From Streptococcus salivarius (GTDB taxonomy: Bacteria; Bacillota; Bacilli; Lactobacillales; Streptococcaceae): a stretch of 64,000 nucleotides of DNA. Below, piece by piece: positions 18,569 through 27,264 of the stretch. The stretch lies in contig NZ_CP009913.1 in assembly GCF_000785515.1 (NCBI RefSeq), forward strand, positions 1,392,001-1,456,000, given 5' to 3'. Numbering within the stretch: the first letter of the stretch is position 1; every line of letters starts with the position of its first letter. A program made the position numbers and the translations under genes. The notes below the pieces were generated by a model. The model was not told the origin of the DNA. It was given only the letters and a program-made list of their open reading frames with translations, and made no database searches.

Positions 18569-18590
18569 CATGATATATCAAGGAGGATTA

Positions 18591-19727
18591 ATGAATATGA
18601 ATAAGAAATTACATGCCACTATTGGTCTTAGTGCTGCAATTTTAGCACTTGGACTATCATCTACTGCGCTTGCAGATGAACAAGAAGTATCAGTAAGTCT
18701 TCCCGCTACAGAGGCTCTTGATAACACTTCTTTTGAAAACCTAGTTGTTGAAAACATCCCTGCTTCAGCCCTTGATGTCAATCTGGCTAACGAATCCGCA
18801 AGCACAGCTAATCCTGCAACTGAGGTTAACTCAGCGAGCACTGCTGTTCTTAGTGAGGAAGTAACTGCACCTAAACCAGCAATTGAAAATACAACTCCTG
18901 TAAATCTTGAAGAATCAAATTCAGTTGTAAACACACCAACAGTTGATGAACGCGTGTCAGAAGTTCGTATTCATCACATCCGTCGAACAACTGAAGCAAG
19001 TTACTCACAATTCAGCTCTCAAAAAGATGTGCTTTACGCAACGATTAAAACTCCTGCTTTTACTGAATACGACACAGCTACTTTTGCGCCAGCAACGGTT
19101 ACCGATGAAAACGGAAAAACATGGTATTTTGCTAAATACGACGACATGGTACTTAACAATAAGAGTAATTACGGCGCACCTAAAAAAGGGATTGCTTCAA
19201 GTCCTATTATTGATGTTACCTACTTCTATGATGATGTTGACCTTGCGCCAACTGTCGCGCAACAAGCCCGTTTTATTGATGATAAAGGACAGGAAATTGC
19301 TCCAATCAAAGTCAACATGGTTAGACGCGATATTGATTTAGCTTACTACGCCTATTTCCCTACTGCTCCTAAAACAATCCAGGCAAATGGTAAAACATAT
19401 GAGCTACAATTAATTGATGACCAAGAAATTAAGTCACACAAAATTCGTATCTCAAATACTGTGACAATCACTTATGTTTACAAGGAAATAAGTGAAGGAA
19501 CAGCTGAAAAACCTGTAACACCAGTTACACCAACAAGTGCTAAAAAACTTCGTCTTCCTAAAGGTAATAACGGTGTGAAAACACGTATCCCTGTTAACTA
19601 CAAACACCAAACAAATTCTTCAAACCAAGGAACTACAAAATTACGTCTCCCTAAAGGGAATAATGGTGTGAAAACGCGTGTACCGGCTAAAAAGAACACT
19701 CCTATTCTTTCAGTAGACTACCTATAA
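18591..19727 (+). CDS. secreted MucBP-like surface protein
   Basis: The protein has 378 residues from the ATG at 18591 (a second ATG at 18597 has better spacing to AGGAGG; earlier starts lie upstream of the promoter). A signal peptide ends near STALA-DE (residue 28). An Ala/Thr/Ser-rich region follows to about residue 120. Then come two mucin-binding-like beta modules (about 124-220, containing VTDENGKTWYF and PIIDVTYFYDD; and about 222-305, containing QARFIDDKGQEIAP and TVTITYVYKE). The tail carries two near-identical 16-residue repeats, KLRLPKGNNGVKTR then I/V-P. There is no LPXTG or membrane anchor. A role in adhesion is inferred from MucBP relatives. Confidence 0.72.
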   Translation: MNMNKKLHATIGLSAAILALGLSSTALADEQEVSVSLPATEALDNTSFENLVVENIPASALDVNLANESASTANPATEVNSASTAVLSEEVTAPKPAIENTTPVNLEESNSVVNTPTVDERVSEVRIHHIRRTTEASYSQFSSQKDVLYATIKTPAFTEYDTATFAPATVTDENGKTWYFAKYDDMVLNNKSNYGAPKKGIASSPIIDVTYFYDDVDLAPTVAQQARFIDDKGQEIAPIKVNMVRRDIDLAYYAYFPTAPKTIQANGKTYELQLIDDQEIKSHKIRISNTVTITYVYKEISEGTAEKPVTPVTPTSAKKLRLPKGNNGVKTRIPVNYKHQTNSSNQGTTKLRLPKGNNGVKTRVPAKKNTPILSVDYL

Positions 19728-19735
19728 GCAATAAA

Positions 19736-19771
19736 AAAACAAAGACTAACTAAACTCGTCTTTGTTTTTTT
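19736..19771. terminator. bidirectional terminator
   Basis: AAACAAAGAC pairs with GTCTTTGTTT and is flanked by A and T runs. It serves the MucBP-like gene on the plus strand and the importer operon on the minus strand. Confidence 0.85.
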
Positions 19772-19797
19772 CATTCCTATTTAATTCAGTAGATTTT

Positions 19798-20562
19798 TTA
19801 AATCATATATTCCAAATCATAACTAGCATCAGAAAGAATACGTGCCAAAAATTGTTGTGTACGTTTTTCTTTTGGTCTGTAAAAAATGTCTTTTGGACTC
19901 CCCTCTTCGATGACATGACCGCCATCCATGAAAACGACATGATTAGCTACATCTCGTGCAAACCCCATTTCATGAGTAACAACCACCATTGTTGTTCCTT
20001 CATGAGCAAGTTGTTTCATGACATCCAGAACATCCCCAACTAGTTCTGGATCAAGGGCCGATGTTGGTTCATCTAACAAGATAACCTCCGGCTTAACTGC
20101 TATAGCCCTGGCTAAACCAATACGTTGTTGTTGTCCACCTGAAAGTTGTGATGGGTAGTAATCTTTAAAATCCAGAAGACCAACTTTTTTAAGTGCTTCT
20201 TCAGCAATCTGGTGCGCTTCACTTTTAGGAACTTTCCTAGCAATCACTAAACCTTCCAAGATATTCTCGATGGCAGTCTTGTTTGCAAATAAATTGTAGT
20301 GTTGAAATACAAAAGCTGTCTTCTTTCGGATATCTAAAATATCTTTCTTTGATAACTTATCCAAAGAGTAGTCCTTACCCGAAATTGTTAATTGACCTCC
20401 ATCTGCTTTCTCCAAATGATTAAGGCAACGTAAGAAAGTTGTTTTTCCTGAACCTGATGGTCCCAAGATGACAACCACATCTCCCTGTTTCACTTGTAGA
20501 TTAACATCAACAAGAACCTGACGATCCCCAAATGTTTTTGATATATGTTTAGCTTCTAGCAT
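19798..20562 (-). CDS. polar amino acid ABC importer, ATP-binding protein
   Basis: The 254-residue ATPase drives a PAAT-family amino-acid importer. Motifs: Walker [17 protein letters not shown]-loop [11 protein letters not shown], signature [14 protein letters not shown], Walker [15 protein letters not shown] and switch [13 protein letters not shown]. The length and [17 protein letters not shown] block match the GlnQ/TcyC group. It is the last gene of a five-gene minus-strand operon, 11 bases after the permease. Cystine or a related sulfur compound is a plausible substrate by context only. Confidence 0.92.
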   Translation of the reverse strand: MLEAKHISKTFGDRQVLVDVNLQVKQGDVVVILGPSGSGKTTFLRCLNHLEKADGGQLTISGKDYSLDKLSKKDILDIRKKTAFVFQHYNLFANKTAIENILEGLVIARKVPKSEAHQIAEEALKKVGLLDFKDYYPSQLSGGQQQRIGLARAIAVKPEVILLDEPTSALDPELVGDVLDVMKQLAHEGTTMVVVTHEMGFARDVANHVVFMDGGHVIEEGSPKDIFYRPKEKRTQQFLARILSDASYDLEYMI

Positions 20563-20573
20563 AGTGACTCCCT

Positions 20574-21260
20574 CTATGTAAATTGCAATTTTCTTTCTCC
20601 AAGGTTAAAGAGAACTTGAATGATACCACAAATGATTAAATATAGAATGAAGATGACAAAATAAGATTCAAAATATTGATATCCATATGCTGCTTCAACT
20701 CGTGCAATTGCGGTAATATCTTTTATCGTCATAACAAAGACAAGTGACGTTCCTTTCACAATATTGATAACTAAGTTACACAAATTGGGAAGAGCAGACT
20801 TAAGTGCCTGAGGAAAAATGATTCTCAGATAAGCTTGTCTTGTTGTTAAACCTATGGCTTGTGCAGCTTCTAGTTGACCTTTATCAACAGTTTGTAATGC
20901 TGATCGAATGATTTCCGATAAACTTCCTGTCGTCATCAAGCTATAGATAATAAAAGCATAGTAAATCGGATTAACTTTGAAGACATCTATGTGACTCCCA
21001 ATTCCCTTAAAAAATTGATTTAACAAACTAGGGAATAAACTATAAAAAAATAAAATTAACAGAATTGGAGGTGTTGCCCGAATAAATGCAAGATAAACAA
21101 TTGAAAAAGTCTTGACACCTCTCAACTTATAAATCTGCCCTAAAGCGAGAAATAAAGCAGGTAGAAAACTCAATAAAATTGCTACAACCATGATTCCCAG
21201 AGTTACCGGAACACCATATAAAGCCTTGATAAAGGTATCTATAATAAAAGTAATATTCAT
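20574..21260 (-). CDS. polar amino acid ABC importer, permease 2
   Basis: A 228-residue membrane protein of the HisM/GlnP class with about five helices. The coupling (EAA) loop is visible as [31 protein letters not shown]. The paired permease is 3 bases upstream, so the transporter uses two different permease subunits. The end contains a normal C-terminus, no truncation. Confidence 0.9.
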   Translation of the reverse strand: MNITFIIDTFIKALYGVPVTLGIMVVAILLSFLPALFLALGQIYKLRGVKTFSIVYLAFIRATPPILLILFFYSLFPSLLNQFFKGIGSHIDVFKVNPIYYAFIIYSLMTTGSLSEIIRSALQTVDKGQLEAAQAIGLTTRQAYLRIIFPQALKSALPNLCNLVINIVKGTSLVFVMTIKDITAIARVEAAYGYQYFESYFVIFILYLIICGIIQVLFNLGERKLQFT

Positions 21261-21263
21261 TTT

Positions 21264-21956
21264 TTACCTCTCTTTTACACTCAATTGTTGTTCTGTTATC
21301 CTAGAAATCAACGATAGAATTAACGCTATTCCCCAATAAACAAGGGCAACAGTTGTATAAGTCTCCAAAGAATAGTTTCCTAAATGGCGACTAATCAAAA
21401 GATTCCCTTTGCCCATAACATCAATAAAACCAATTGTATAAGCCAAAGCTGCATCGCGCATAAGATTAAGTATAGCTGTTGTAATATTTGGTAAAGCAAC
21501 CTTAAATGCTTGAGGGGCAATAATTCTTACAAAGGTTTGTTCAGAAGTAAGCCCAATACTAAGCCCAGCTTCTAATTGTCCTTTAGGAATTGCTTGATAA
21601 GCCGCTTTAAACACTTCTGATATCATTGCTGAGAATAGGAGAACCATGGTCACAAGAACGAATATCAATTTGGACCAATTATTAATATCTAATCCCAACC
21701 ACCAATTAAGAAATTCTGGAACTCCGTAAAATACCAAGAATAATAGCACAATAGGTGGGGTACAGCGTAAGATAAAAACATATCCCTTAGCTAAATTCTC
21801 CAAAGCTTTATCCTTGGAAAGGCTTGCCCAAGCAATTAATCCTCCTAATAACGACCCAAGTAAAGTCGTTAATATGATAACCAATAATGTCATTGGTAAG
21901 CCCTTTATGACTTCAGGTAATGCTCCAAAAACTTTTGAAATGTCATAATTGACCAT
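21264..21956 (-). CDS. polar amino acid ABC importer, permease 1
   Basis: A 230-residue permease of the same class, with the EAA loop GQLEAGLSIGLTSEQTFVRI and IAPQAFKVALP. Three bases separate it from permease 2. The 69-base gap before it, after the substrate-binding gene, has no terminator I can see, so the operon should continue through it. Confidence 0.9.
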   Translation of the reverse strand: MVNYDISKVFGALPEVIKGLPMTLLVIILTTLLGSLLGGLIAWASLSKDKALENLAKGYVFILRCTPPIVLLFLVFYGVPEFLNWWLGLDINNWSKLIFVLVTMVLLFSAMISEVFKAAYQAIPKGQLEAGLSIGLTSEQTFVRIIAPQAFKVALPNITTAILNLMRDAALAYTIGFIDVMGKGNLLISRHLGNYSLETYTTVALVYWGIALILSLISRITEQQLSVKER

Positions 21957-22025
21957 ATTTTCTCCTAACTAAACTCACTTCAGAAGCTTATCAAAACATC
22001 ATACTTTTACGACGTTACAATTTAC

Positions 22026-22892
22026 TTATTTGTCTACGTATGAGAAGACATCCTCACCAAAGTATTTTTTAGATAACTTTTCAAGTGTACCGTCTTCTTT
22101 TAGTTCCTTGATAGCCTTAGTATATTCTTTTGAAAACTCTTCGTTCTTACTATCACGATGGAAGAGTGGGTAAGTCGGAATGCCTTTATATGGGAACCAA
22201 GTTAACTTGTCCGCATATTGATGATAAGCACCATCTTTATCTGTCACAGCCTTTTCAAAAGATAATTTAATATCAAAATAAGCATCATAACGATTTTCCA
22301 AAACCCAAGCATAGGCATCTGAAACTTGGAAAGATTCAGCAGACGTTAACTCGATTGGTTGATCTTTATGGTCTTCGTTGTAGTCTTTGATAACATTCCA
22401 CTGAGCATTTTGTGGTGAGATTGGCACCAATCGACCATTTTGTTTTGCAAAATCAGAGATATTTTTATATTTATCTTTATCATCCTTACGAATGGTAAAT
22501 CCAATAATACTTGCTCCAATTGGATCTTTAGGAATAATAAATTTTTTAGCACGTTCATCTGTGTACCACGCACCCTTAGTACCAATGTCATATTTACCTG
22601 ACTCTAAACCAATCAAAAGATCATCATCACTTGTTCCAGTATATTCAAATTTGTACTGTGGAAGCTTTTTATCAATTTCCTTTAATACAGCTACCTCATA
22701 GCCATCAGAATTACCATCCTTATCAACAAAATCATAAGGAACATAGTTTTGAGTATGGGCAACTTTTAATGTTGTTACCTTTCCAGAATCTGATTTTGCT
22801 TTTTTATCTCCTGTTAAGCTACGTCCAATAACTGTAGCCCCAATAAGCGCTACAACAACAGCTCCACCAATAATCCATGTCTTTTTACTCAT
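22026..22892 (-). CDS. amino acid ABC importer, substrate-binding protein
   Basis: The 288-residue SBP_bac_3 protein has the binding fold with VAHTQNYVPYDFVDKDG near residue 44, GYEVAVLKEIDKKLPQYKF, and the KYDIGTKGAWYTDERAKKF loop. The N-terminus, MSKKTWIIGGAVVVALIGAT, is a hydrophobic signal or anchor. It has no lipobox Cys, which is unusual for a Gram-positive binding protein; it would be held by an uncleaved helix. The gene follows the methyltransferase-like gene by 18 bases. The closest functional groups are cystine/S-methylcysteine binders (TcyJ/K, YxeM), by resemblance only. Confidence 0.85.
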   Translation of the reverse strand: MSKKTWIIGGAVVVALIGATVIGRSLTGDKKAKSDSGKVTTLKVAHTQNYVPYDFVDKDGNSDGYEVAVLKEIDKKLPQYKFEYTGTSDDDLLIGLESGKYDIGTKGAWYTDERAKKFIIPKDPIGASIIGFTIRKDDKDKYKNISDFAKQNGRLVPISPQNAQWNVIKDYNEDHKDQPIELTSAESFQVSDAYAWVLENRYDAYFDIKLSFEKAVTDKDGAYHQYADKLTWFPYKGIPTYPLFHRDSKNEEFSKEYTKAIKELKEDGTLEKLSKKYFGEDVFSYVDK

Positions 22893-22910
22893 ATTAATCT
22901 CTCCTTTTTC

Positions 22911-23909
22911 TTACAAAATTGCTGCTTCACGTACCCATTCAATACGCTCATGGTTAATATCACTTGGAATCGTGCAATCAGCACCAATGATTAATCCATG
23001 GGTTCCAGTATCAGCAATAATCTCCCTAACCTTTTCTTGAATAGCTTTTTTAGTTCCAGTATATAGAAGACCGTCTTTTCCATTTTCAAATCCTCCAAGA
23101 ACAGTGCGACCTCTAAAAATGTTAAGACCTTTTGCCAAACTAATTCCTTCAGGACCGACCGCCCAATTAACTACCTGAGCAGGATAATCTTTAAAGAGTT
23201 CGATGTTATTACGGGCTCCTTCGTATCCGCAAATATGTAGAATATTATGTCCTTTAGCTCCATTAGCTGCTTCTAAAACCTTTAATTCACTTGGAGCAAT
23301 AATTTCTTTATAAATTTCAGTGCTAACTCGCTCATCTTGAATACTTTGAACACTTAGGTAAATACCATCAGCACCTGCTTCTTCAATCACCCTCTGACTA
23401 AGACTCGCAATGTCTTCGCCAATAACATCTAAAACATGCTTCAAAGCTTTTCGGTTTTCCACAATGTAATCTGCGATAAGATTATCGCCACCTGAAACTT
23501 TTCCAACTAACCATTTTAAATAAGTGACCGGAGCGAAGATATTGTAAATTGCAACAATATCTTCAGGAAAATCAGCAATCAGACTTTTTACAAGTTCGAC
23601 TTGTGCAGAAATCCAAGGATGATTTGCACCTAAAGGTTCAATCGTTTGCAAATCACTGATTGACTTAAAATCTTTAAAAGCAGGTTGTGGGTATGCGAAG
23701 AAACCATCACTCATCAATTTAACAAAATCAGGTTTAACTTCTTCAATAAATTTTTTATGACCAGCTTTATTTTTATCAATAATTTCTGGATTTTCAAAAC
23801 CATGTAACCACTCGTCTTCAGTAGTAAAATGATGCCAAAATCCTACTGGGACACGATCAACACTTTCTCCACGAAATGCTTTCAAAACCAACTCTCTTTT
23901 TTCTGACAT
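22911..23909 (-). CDS. UroD-fold methyltransferase (MtaA/CmuA group)
   Basis: The 332-residue protein has the uroporphyrinogen decarboxylase fold but not heme context. It retains the zinc-thiolate ligands of MtaA/MtbA-type methyltransferases: His225 and Cys227 in NILHICGYEG and Cys312 in IIGADCTIP. The N-terminal KRELVLKAFRGESVDRVPVG is the family's opening motif. Enzymes of this group move a methyl group to or from a thiol, using zinc. It is the first gene of the importer operon, so the imported compound is probably its substrate, perhaps a methylated sulfur compound. No corrinoid protein is encoded nearby. Confidence 0.75.
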   Translation of the reverse strand: MSEKRELVLKAFRGESVDRVPVGFWHHFTTEDEWLHGFENPEIIDKNKAGHKKFIEEVKPDFVKLMSDGFFAYPQPAFKDFKSISDLQTIEPLGANHPWISAQVELVKSLIADFPEDIVAIYNIFAPVTYLKWLVGKVSGGDNLIADYIVENRKALKHVLDVIGEDIASLSQRVIEEAGADGIYLSVQSIQDERVSTEIYKEIIAPSELKVLEAANGAKGHNILHICGYEGARNNIELFKDYPAQVVNWAVGPEGISLAKGLNIFRGRTVLGGFENGKDGLLYTGTKKAIQEKVREIIADTGTHGLIIGADCTIPSDINHERIEWVREAAIL

Positions 23910-24015
23910 AAGAAACTCCTTTTCTTTTATCCTAAAATCAACAACTCAATGAATTCACCTAAAATACTATAATCTCTTATTATCATTGGTTGCTTCAAAA
24001 CTGAATGACATTATC

Positions 24016-24079
24016 TTATCAGAGATTATCACATCCGAAAAATAAAGAAATGTTATCCCTAGCCATAAATAAAATTTAT
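24016..24079 (-). promoter_or_regulatory. candidate regulator sites upstream of the methyltransferase-importer operon
   Basis: Two elements lie 107-170 bases upstream of the operon start: direct repeats TTATCA-N4-TTATCA (24016-24031; TGATAA on the coding strand) and a perfect palindrome of 7-bp arms CATAAAT/ATTTATG with 3-base spacer (24063-24079). LysR-type regulators of streptococcal Cys/Met genes use TGATA-type repeats, so a CmbR/CysR-like activator is possible. No good -35 is seen for this operon. The remaining part of the 382-base gap holds only a weak promoter for the peroxidase (TATAAT at 24255-24260). Confidence 0.45.
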
Positions 24080-24291
24080 GATATAGTAATCTAAATTACG
24101 TTAAATCCTATTGTTACTTCCTTTAAGCATATATCCCTACATAGTATTATTACCATCAGTTATAAGTAATTCTTAACACCAAGATAGAGAATTACTATCA
24201 CAAACATAATTTAGTCTCTAGTCTTCCTGGAGAATCACTTCTCTAACTAACTTTGCTATAATAGTCTCAAACAAATAAAAGGAGATTTTCT

Positions 24292-24774
24292 ATGACATCC
24301 TTATACGATTTTACAGTTTCAGATCAAGCTGACCAACCCGTGTCTCTCCAGGACTATAAGGGCAAGGTCGTCTTAATCGTCAATACAGCAACAGGATGTG
24401 GTTTGACGCCACAATATCATGGCTTGCAGGAACTTTATGACAAATACAAAGACCAAGGATTCGAGATTCTTGATTTTCCTTGTAATCAGTTTATGGGGCA
24501 GGCACCTGGTAGTGCTGAGGAAATCAATAGCTTTTGCACCCTCAATTACCATACAACCTTCCCACGGTTTGCCAAAATCAAGGTCAATGGTAAGGAAGCA
24601 GAGCCACTTTTTGAGTGGCTTAAAAAAGAAAAATCCGGACCCCTTGGGGCTAGAATTGAATGGAACTTTGCTAAGTTTCTGATTAACCGTGAAGGTAAAG
24701 TCGTAGAACGCTTTTCTTCCAAAACTGATCCACTAAAAATGGAAGATGCTATCAAGCTTCTTCTTAATAGCTAA
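24292..24774 (+). CDS. glutathione peroxidase family protein
   Basis: The 160-residue thiol peroxidase reduces hydroperoxides in the cytosol. Peroxidatic Cys36 lies in VNTATGCGLTPQY, the conserved FPCNQFMGQ contains Cys64, a candidate Cys partner is Cys82, and WNFAKFLI holds the Trp and Asn of the catalytic tetrad. It is a cysteine, not selenocysteine, enzyme. Bacterial members often use thioredoxin rather than glutathione. AAAGGAG precedes the start. Confidence 0.93.
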   Translation: MTSLYDFTVSDQADQPVSLQDYKGKVVLIVNTATGCGLTPQYHGLQELYDKYKDQGFEILDFPCNQFMGQAPGSAEEINSFCTLNYHTTFPRFAKIKVNGKEAEPLFEWLKKEKSGPLGARIEWNFAKFLINREGKVVERFSSKTDPLKMEDAIKLLLNS

Positions 24775-24782
24775 AAATAAAA

Positions 24783-24836
24783 CGAGAGTAAAACTAGAAC
24801 GACAATCACTGACTGTCGCTAGTTCTGCTCTCGTTT
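24783..24836. terminator. long bidirectional terminator
   Basis: A long imperfect stem (AACGAGAG ... AACTAG ... ACGACA paired with TGTCG ... AGTT ... CTCTCGTTTT) lies between the convergent peroxidase and SemiSWEET genes. Confidence 0.75.
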
Positions 24837-24878
24837 TCTGCGTTAAAAAAATAGTATAGAAAGAAATTTCGCTTTATT

Positions 24879-25139
24879 TTAGAACAAAGCTGTCAATGCT
24901 GTAATCAATCCAAAGATGATACCTGGCGCATTTGCAGCAGCAAGGGGAAGGTCACGTTCTTTTTTAAAGAGACCATAGTAAACCCAAAGGCTACAGTTGA
25001 TAGCCGCTACCAATGGTTGGATAAAGTTTCCTTTATGACCAGACAAATTGTCCATGATTTGTGGTACGTATGATACATACATCATAACTGACATGAAGGT
25101 TGCCACCCAACCAAGGGTTTTCATTTGTTTATCTGACAT
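24879..25139 (-). CDS. SemiSWEET sugar transporter
   Basis: The 86-residue protein is one three-helix MtN3/PQ-loop unit, the half-size bacterial SWEET that works as a dimer and moves sugars down their gradient. The PQ motif is in YVSYVPQIMDNL. The second helix has NCSLWVYYGLFKKERDLPLA, with the conserved Asn and Trp of the substrate pocket. I start it at MSDKQMKTLGW because AGGAGT lies 8 bases upstream; the ORF's earlier ATG overlaps that site. It has its own promoter with a long structured leader. Confidence 0.9.
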   Translation of the reverse strand: MSDKQMKTLGWVATFMSVMMYVSYVPQIMDNLSGHKGNFIQPLVAAINCSLWVYYGLFKKERDLPLAAANAPGIIFGLITALTALF

Positions 25140-25168
25140 TCGAGACTCCTCTTTCATAAAATTCTTTC

Positions 25169-25199
25169 TGCCTTGTACATCTAGAAATATTACAAGGCA
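25169..25199 (-). promoter_or_regulatory. leader hairpin of the SemiSWEET mRNA
   Basis: Nine-base perfect arms TGCCTTGTA/TACAAGGCA around a 13-base loop lie in the 5' leader, ending about 15 bases before the ribosome site. No T run follows, so it is not a terminator. It could stabilise the mRNA or modulate initiation. Confidence 0.5.
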
Positions 25200-25231
25200 T
25201 GTTTTAATGCACTAAAATTAAAACAGTGTCT

Positions 25232-25260
25232 ATCTTACGCTTTAACAATAGAGAATGCAA
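25232..25260 (-). promoter_or_regulatory. promoter of the SemiSWEET gene
   Basis: On the minus strand TTGCAT (25260-25255), a 17-bp spacer and TAAGAT (25237-25232) predict a leader of about 85 bases. Confidence 0.65.
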
Positions 25261-25291
25261 GAATTTCGGGACAATGTTAAGAAGATGTAAA

Positions 25292-25311
25292 CTATCACAA
25301 GATTGTGATAG
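25292..25311. repeat. 20-nt palindrome upstream of the SemiSWEET promoter
   Basis: CTATCACAA-GA-TTGTGATAG: perfect 9-bp arms, about 32 bases upstream of the -35. The position suits an activator or a repressor. The regulator is not encoded next to it. Confidence 0.65.
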
Positions 25312-25434
25312 TGCATTTAGTCTCTTATGTAGCGTTTTCATAGTAGAAAAAGACCTCTTTAAGAGGTCTAAAGTCAATGAATCTTCTATTTTTTCTCATT
25401 AAAAAGCACTGATATTAAGGATTACTGTCATAAA

Positions 25435-26580
25435 TCATTCAGCTAAGAGTACTTCTTTGATGGTTTGCTTTTGGAGTTTTCTGTTGGATAGATAAAAGAG
25501 GCTTTCGTAAACCACAGCAAAGCCAAGCGAGGTCCAGAAGCAAACATTCCAATCAAAGTTATGCTCAATCTTTTCAGGAACCGTATCTTTAATCACACCA
25601 ATCAAAATTTCCATGATACCGTATTGATAAGCCGTCCCAAGAACAAATCCTAAATAGGCCCAAAAACGATAGGGAGCGAGAATATGATTTTGGCATTCAC
25701 GATTGGTGTAGCCAAAAGCCTTCATCAAGGCTAAGGTTTCGCGACTTTCTGAGACGACAATCCCCAATGACAAAAAGAGAATCGAGAAAGAAAGAATTAA
25801 GCCAATCATAATCATCATGGTTTGGATGATGTCATCTGTGTAATCTCTTAAGCCAAAGGACAATTGAACCATGGCTGCAAAACACATGGAGCCAAAGACT
25901 ACAAAGAACAAGATAGATTTTCTCCCCCAAATCAGTGACGAAGACAGCTCTTTTAAGAAGGATTTGTCTTTCTTGAAAGCCCTCTTTCTCCTTTTGACCT
26001 TGATCGGACTTGGGGACTTTTTCAATAAGCGAAGAGCCGGCGTTTGTAGTTGTCTTCTAGCATAACCAATCGCGAGAACCATAAAGAAGGTCGTTGGCAG
26101 GATCACCAAAGTAAGCAAGAGCTGCCAGTGAAAGTGAATGGTAATTTCTGGCAAAATCCCCTTCTCATTACGGAAGTCGTAAAAATGTCCCATCATGAAA
26201 AATGAAGCAAAATAGCCAAGAAGCGCTCCAGCTCCAAAACTAAGTCCAAAAGCCCAAAATCGTTTAGCCAACTGGCCATTGCTATAGCCCAAAGCCTTTA
26301 AAATCCCTAATTGTTCCTTGTGGTCATCGACAAATTGTTTGATATAAAAACACATGAGAAGGACCGACGTCAAGGACAAGACGACTCCACTGACCATGGC
26401 CACCATCCAGGAAAGCGCAACCTGGGCATCATAGTAGGTCTGAATCATGGGATTGGTTTTAGAAATCTCCAACTGCTCGATATCCAAGTAAAAATTCAAG
26501 AAGAGATTGGCCACAAAGACCGCACAGGCTCCAATGATACTGACGACAACTAATTTTCGAATATCTTTTACTGAAAACAT
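25435..26580 (-). CDS. FtsX-like ABC exporter permease
   Basis: The 381-residue permease has two FtsX/MacB_PCD-like blocks: the first near residues 54-180 with KEQLGILKALGYSNGQLAKR, the second near 270-370 with RETLALMKAFGYTNRECQNH. Both helical blocks carry the motif in which the permease contacts the ATPase. It follows its ATPase by 3 bases in a TetR-ABC operon. The TetR context suggests export of a toxic compound; the substrate is unknown. Confidence 0.85.
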   Translation of the reverse strand: MFSVKDIRKLVVVSIIGACAVFVANLFLNFYLDIEQLEISKTNPMIQTYYDAQVALSWMVAMVSGVVLSLTSVLLMCFYIKQFVDDHKEQLGILKALGYSNGQLAKRFWAFGLSFGAGALLGYFASFFMMGHFYDFRNEKGILPEITIHFHWQLLLTLVILPTTFFMVLAIGYARRQLQTPALRLLKKSPSPIKVKRRKRAFKKDKSFLKELSSSLIWGRKSILFFVVFGSMCFAAMVQLSFGLRDYTDDIIQTMMIMIGLILSFSILFLSLGIVVSESRETLALMKAFGYTNRECQNHILAPYRFWAYLGFVLGTAYQYGIMEILIGVIKDTVPEKIEHNFDWNVCFWTSLGFAVVYESLFYLSNRKLQKQTIKEVLLAE

Positions 26581-26583
26581 GGC

Positions 26584-27264
26584 TTACCATCCAATCTCAT
26601 AGGCAGTCTGAGGCTGATCATTGGTCACAACTTCGGTAATCTTGCCACTATTGACACGAATGATGGTTCTAGCCATATCCGCAATATTTTGGTTGTGCGT
26701 CACCATGATTAAAGTGAAGCCCAGTTTTTCCTTCAGTTTCCAGATATAGTCGAGAATCTTGCGTCCTGTTTCTTCATCAAGGGCTCCCGTAGGCTCATCT
26801 AAGAAAAGAATCTCTGGCTTTTTGGCCAAGGCCCGAGCAATGGAGACTCTCTGCTGTTCCCCACCAGACAATTCACTCGGATACTTGTCCAGCTTATCGC
26901 CAAGTCCCAAATCCTCGATAATCTGCAAAAAATCATGATTGTTTGCCAGGTCAGCTCCCATCTTTACATTTTGTCTAACCGTTAGATTAGGCAATAGATA
27001 ATACTGCTGGAAAATAAAGGCAATCTTCTCCCGTCTAAAGGCTGTCAATTGAGCATCCGTGAGTTGTGATAAATCTTGTCCTTGAATAAGGATATGCCCC
27101 TCGTCTACCTTTTCTAAGCCTGACAGCACATTTAAGAGAGTTGATTTCCCCGATCCAGAAGGGCCGAGGATAACCACATCATCCTGGTCTTGAATCTGCA
27201 AATCAATCCCTTTTAAAACCTTGGTTTGGCCGTAACTTTTGTGCACATTTTCTAGTTGAATCAT
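26584..27264 (-). CDS. ABC exporter ATP-binding protein (MacB/LolD class)
   Basis: Start at [15 protein letters not shown], whose ATG overlaps the TetR stop (ATGA). Motifs: Walker [17 protein letters not shown]-loop [12 protein letters not shown], signature [14 protein letters not shown], Walker [15 protein letters not shown] and MVTHN. The longer frame upstream lies inside the TetR gene. It pairs with the permease just after it. Confidence 0.92.
   Translation of the reverse strand: MIQLENVHKSYGQTKVLKGIDLQIQDQDDVVILGPSGSGKSTLLNVLSGLEKVDEGHILIQGQDLSQLTDAQLTAFRREKIAFIFQQYYLLPNLTVRQNVKMGADLANNHDFLQIIEDLGLGDKLDKYPSELSGGEQQRVSIARALAKKPEILFLDEPTGALDEETGRKILDYIWKLKEKLGFTLIMVTHNQNIADMARTIIRVNSGKITEVVTNDQPQTAYEIGW

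Noticed and set aside
18480-18590. Longer start of the MucBP-like protein
   Set aside because: Most of it lies upstream of the transcription start predicted from TTGACT-N17-TATAAT.
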